Shown here piece after piece: positions 60,910 through 64,000 of a stretch of 64,000 nucleotides of DNA. The stretch is taken from assembly GCF_024166365.1 (NCBI RefSeq), contig NC_064838.1, forward strand, positions 3,551,501-3,615,500, in the 5' to 3' direction. The position numbers and the translations under genes are program-made. The notes beneath the pieces are model-generated. The model did not search any database and was not told the origin of the DNA. It saw only the letters and a list, made by a program, of their open reading frames with translations. How positions within the stretch are numbered: position 1 is the stretch's first letter; each line of letters starts with the position of its first letter. This DNA is from Elephas maximus indicus (lineage: Eukaryota > Chordata > Mammalia > Proboscidea > Elephantidae).

Positions 60910-61255
60910 GGTGCGGGAGGAGCTACACTGTTTCCTTGCCAGCCTTGTAGTTAGGTGTGGCTGGAGTGATGTGTACTGCTTCCAAGCATGGCCCCCAAAA
61001 TCTCCGCCTGCTCCTTCCCAGCTAGATGAGAGAATGCACTAGGAGCCTCCAAGGGTAAAGGAGACGGCTGAGCCCCAAGATGGAAAGATCCTAGGCCTTG
61101 AAAGACTGGAGCAGAACCCTTGCCCCCACCTCAACCTGCTGCTAAGAGGATTTAGTATAAGTTAGAAATAGCATTCTGTTTTGGTAAGCCACTGAGATTT
61201 GGGGCTTCATCTGTTAAAGACGTGAGTATTGACCTAACCAATACAACTGTTTTGT
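60910..61255 (+). mobile_element. Old LTR relic, probably MaLR/MLT1-type
   Basis: Ends with 'gtaagccactgagatttggg gcttc', a phrase typical of the 3' end of old MaLR LTRs. It also has 'aagactggagcagaaccctt' in its middle. Boundaries and family are approximate. Confidence 0.5.
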
Positions 61256-61769
61256 GTTGCAAGATCCTGTTCAAAATCAGGGTCAAACACACTTATCGAA
61301 AGATTTTCTTGGTTTTCTTTATGTATGAGCTAAAAAGGTATAAATTGTTTTAAGTCATTAAAGTTTGATTTGCCATTTTCTGGTGCTGAAACATTAAATA
61401 TCACTGAATTTCTTATTTTTATATTTTCAGTTTATATATTCAAAGTGCTCAAAGACAACAGCAATTGTTACAAAACAAATGTTAGGGATGGCAGAGGGCT
61501 TTAAAATACTTGATGGAAAACATTAGAACATATTTAAAGAGTGCTTTTACTTTGCTAGTTTGTCGATCTGACACTAGCTACTATTATTTTAAGTAACAAT
61601 GCACTTGGGTCTGGCCTCAGAGATAGTGTGCTACAGAAATTCTGGTAAACCCACTTGGTACCAATCGGAACTGACAAGTGGTCAGTAATTTTAATGTTCT
61701 TATAAGCAATCCCAACTGATCGATTAGAAGCATAGCAAATCAGTAAATTATAGAACCTCTGAGTCTCAA

Positions 61770-62021
61770 TTTTCTGCCAACTCTTCATTTATTTCAACTT
61801 ACTAAACTCATGAATTTGAACTTGCTTCTTAAAGACGAAAGACTAAAACTGAATGAGTAGCCAGCTTTTAAAATGTAGTGAGATCTTATGCACAACTACT
61901 AATAGCTTATTTCTTTGCCGAACCACTTATACTATAGTACTTAACACCAAACTCATTGTAATTCTTAAAAAATTAAGGTAAATTTTTCCCCAGAATTATA
62001 TCATTTTTCCTGAATATGAAT
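61770..62021 (-). other. RNF32: RNF32 3' UTR (inferred)
   Basis: Non-coding end of the terminal RNF32 exon, from the stop codon to just past the AATAAA signal. Free of recognisable repeats. It leaves roughly 19 kb between the inferred ends of RNF32 and LMBR1. Confidence 0.55.
61788..61793 (-). terminator. Candidate RNF32 polyadenylation signal
   Basis: TTTATT on the plus strand is AATAAA on the minus strand, about 230 bp after the RNF32 stop. It is the first canonical signal downstream. It implies a short 3' UTR of about 250 bp. Confidence 0.6.
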
Positions 62022-63548
<1,527 letters not shown>

Positions 63549-63722
63549 TGGAGACCCTGGTGGCCCAGCTGTTAAGAGCTACAGCTGCTAACCAAAAGGT
63601 CGGCAGTTCAAATCCACCAGGCGCTCCTTGGAAACTCTACGGGGCAGTTCTACTCTGTTCTATGGGGTCACTAAGAGTTGGAATCGACTTGACAGTGAGT
63701 TTAGTTGTTTTGTTTTTTTTTT
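63549..63722 (+). repeat. AfroSINE, short form, near consensus
   Basis: 'ggagaccctggtggcccagc' head, 'aaaaggtcggcagttcaaat' middle and 'agagttggaatcgacttgac' tail, followed by a T-rich end. Among the best-preserved copies. Inside an RNF32 intron, antisense to the gene. Confidence 0.95.
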
Positions 63723-63883
63723 CACTGCACAATGCCACAATTTTCCTAGAGCTATTGCCAGGCTTTTGGAAACTAAAAAAAAAACAAAAAAAAACAAAGG
63801 TGCCATTGAGTACTAGAGCCAGCTTATATCTCTTTGCAACAGGTTTGGTTTCTTGTTTTGTTTTTCTTTTTCACTGTGTAAGA

Positions 63884-63986
63884 TATAGCCATTGAAAACC
63901 TCATGAAGCACAGTTCTACTTTGACAAACATGGGGCCACCATGAGTCAGAATCAACTAGATGGCAACAAACGGGTTTGGGTTTTGA
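63884..63986 (+). repeat. 5'-truncated AfroSINE-like tail
   Basis: Only the second half is visible: 'aagcacagttctactttgac', 'caccatgagtcagaatcaac' and 'gatggcaacaaacgggtttg'. It lies 160 bp from the complete copy. Confidence 0.82.
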
Positions 63987-64000
63987 TGTGGTCAATGCAT

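Overview
The window is mammalian nuclear DNA: AT-rich, about half old and young retrotransposons, with GT-AG spliced exons separated by kilobases. The dominant SINE is a tRNA-derived element whose body runs from a CCTGGTGGCGTAGTGGTTAA-type head to a TATGAGTCGGAATCGACTCG-type tail. It matches the AfroSINE family of Afrotheria. Together with a BovB/RTE-clade LINE and L1 elements of an unfamiliar subfamily, this points to an afrotherian, most likely an elephant (inference; no database was searched).

Two genes are present, converging tail to tail. LMBR1 lies on the + strand. Seven coding exons at 10636-41310 encode the last ~210 residues of this multi-pass membrane protein and end in a TGA. RNF32 lies on the - strand. 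Its last two coding exons, at 63197-63030 and 62264-62022, encode the end of a RING-finger protein, including the complete second RING. As I recall the human map, RNF32 and LMBR1 are also convergent neighbours there. The limb SHH enhancer (ZRS) sits in intron 5 of LMBR1. By exon order it should be upstream of this window, and I see no reason to place it here.

Layout. 1-10635: LMBR1 intron with an old L1 split by a full-length 7.5-kb L1 (1801-9312) that has a 12-bp target-site duplication. 10636-16522: five LMBR1 exons among SINEs, an old L1 fragment and a TG-rich microsatellite. 16523-38969: a 22-kb intron with a quiet AT-rich left part, then a MaLR provirus relic, two head-to-head L1s, the end of an ERV-L provirus with a dUTPase remnant, another L1 with an inserted LTR, and older repeats. 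38970-41310: the last two LMBR1 exons, followed by the 3' UTR. 42.5-61.7 kb: intergenic DNA with MIRs, LTRs, a 21-bp minisatellite with a 141-bp higher-order period (48262-48910), a decayed BovB/RTE LINE (50863-53545), and an unidentified coding-like relic near 54.4-55.25 kb. 61.8-63.2 kb: RNF32 end. 63.5-64 kb: SINEs.

There is no operon logic here. The genes are linked by position, not by an obvious shared pathway. Every long uninterrupted reading frame is either a transposon remnant or a product of the minisatellite; the true coding exons are short. I found no convincing new molecular system. The most notable items are the minisatellite, the RTE/SINE pair, the inverted L1 architecture and the unidentified relic.
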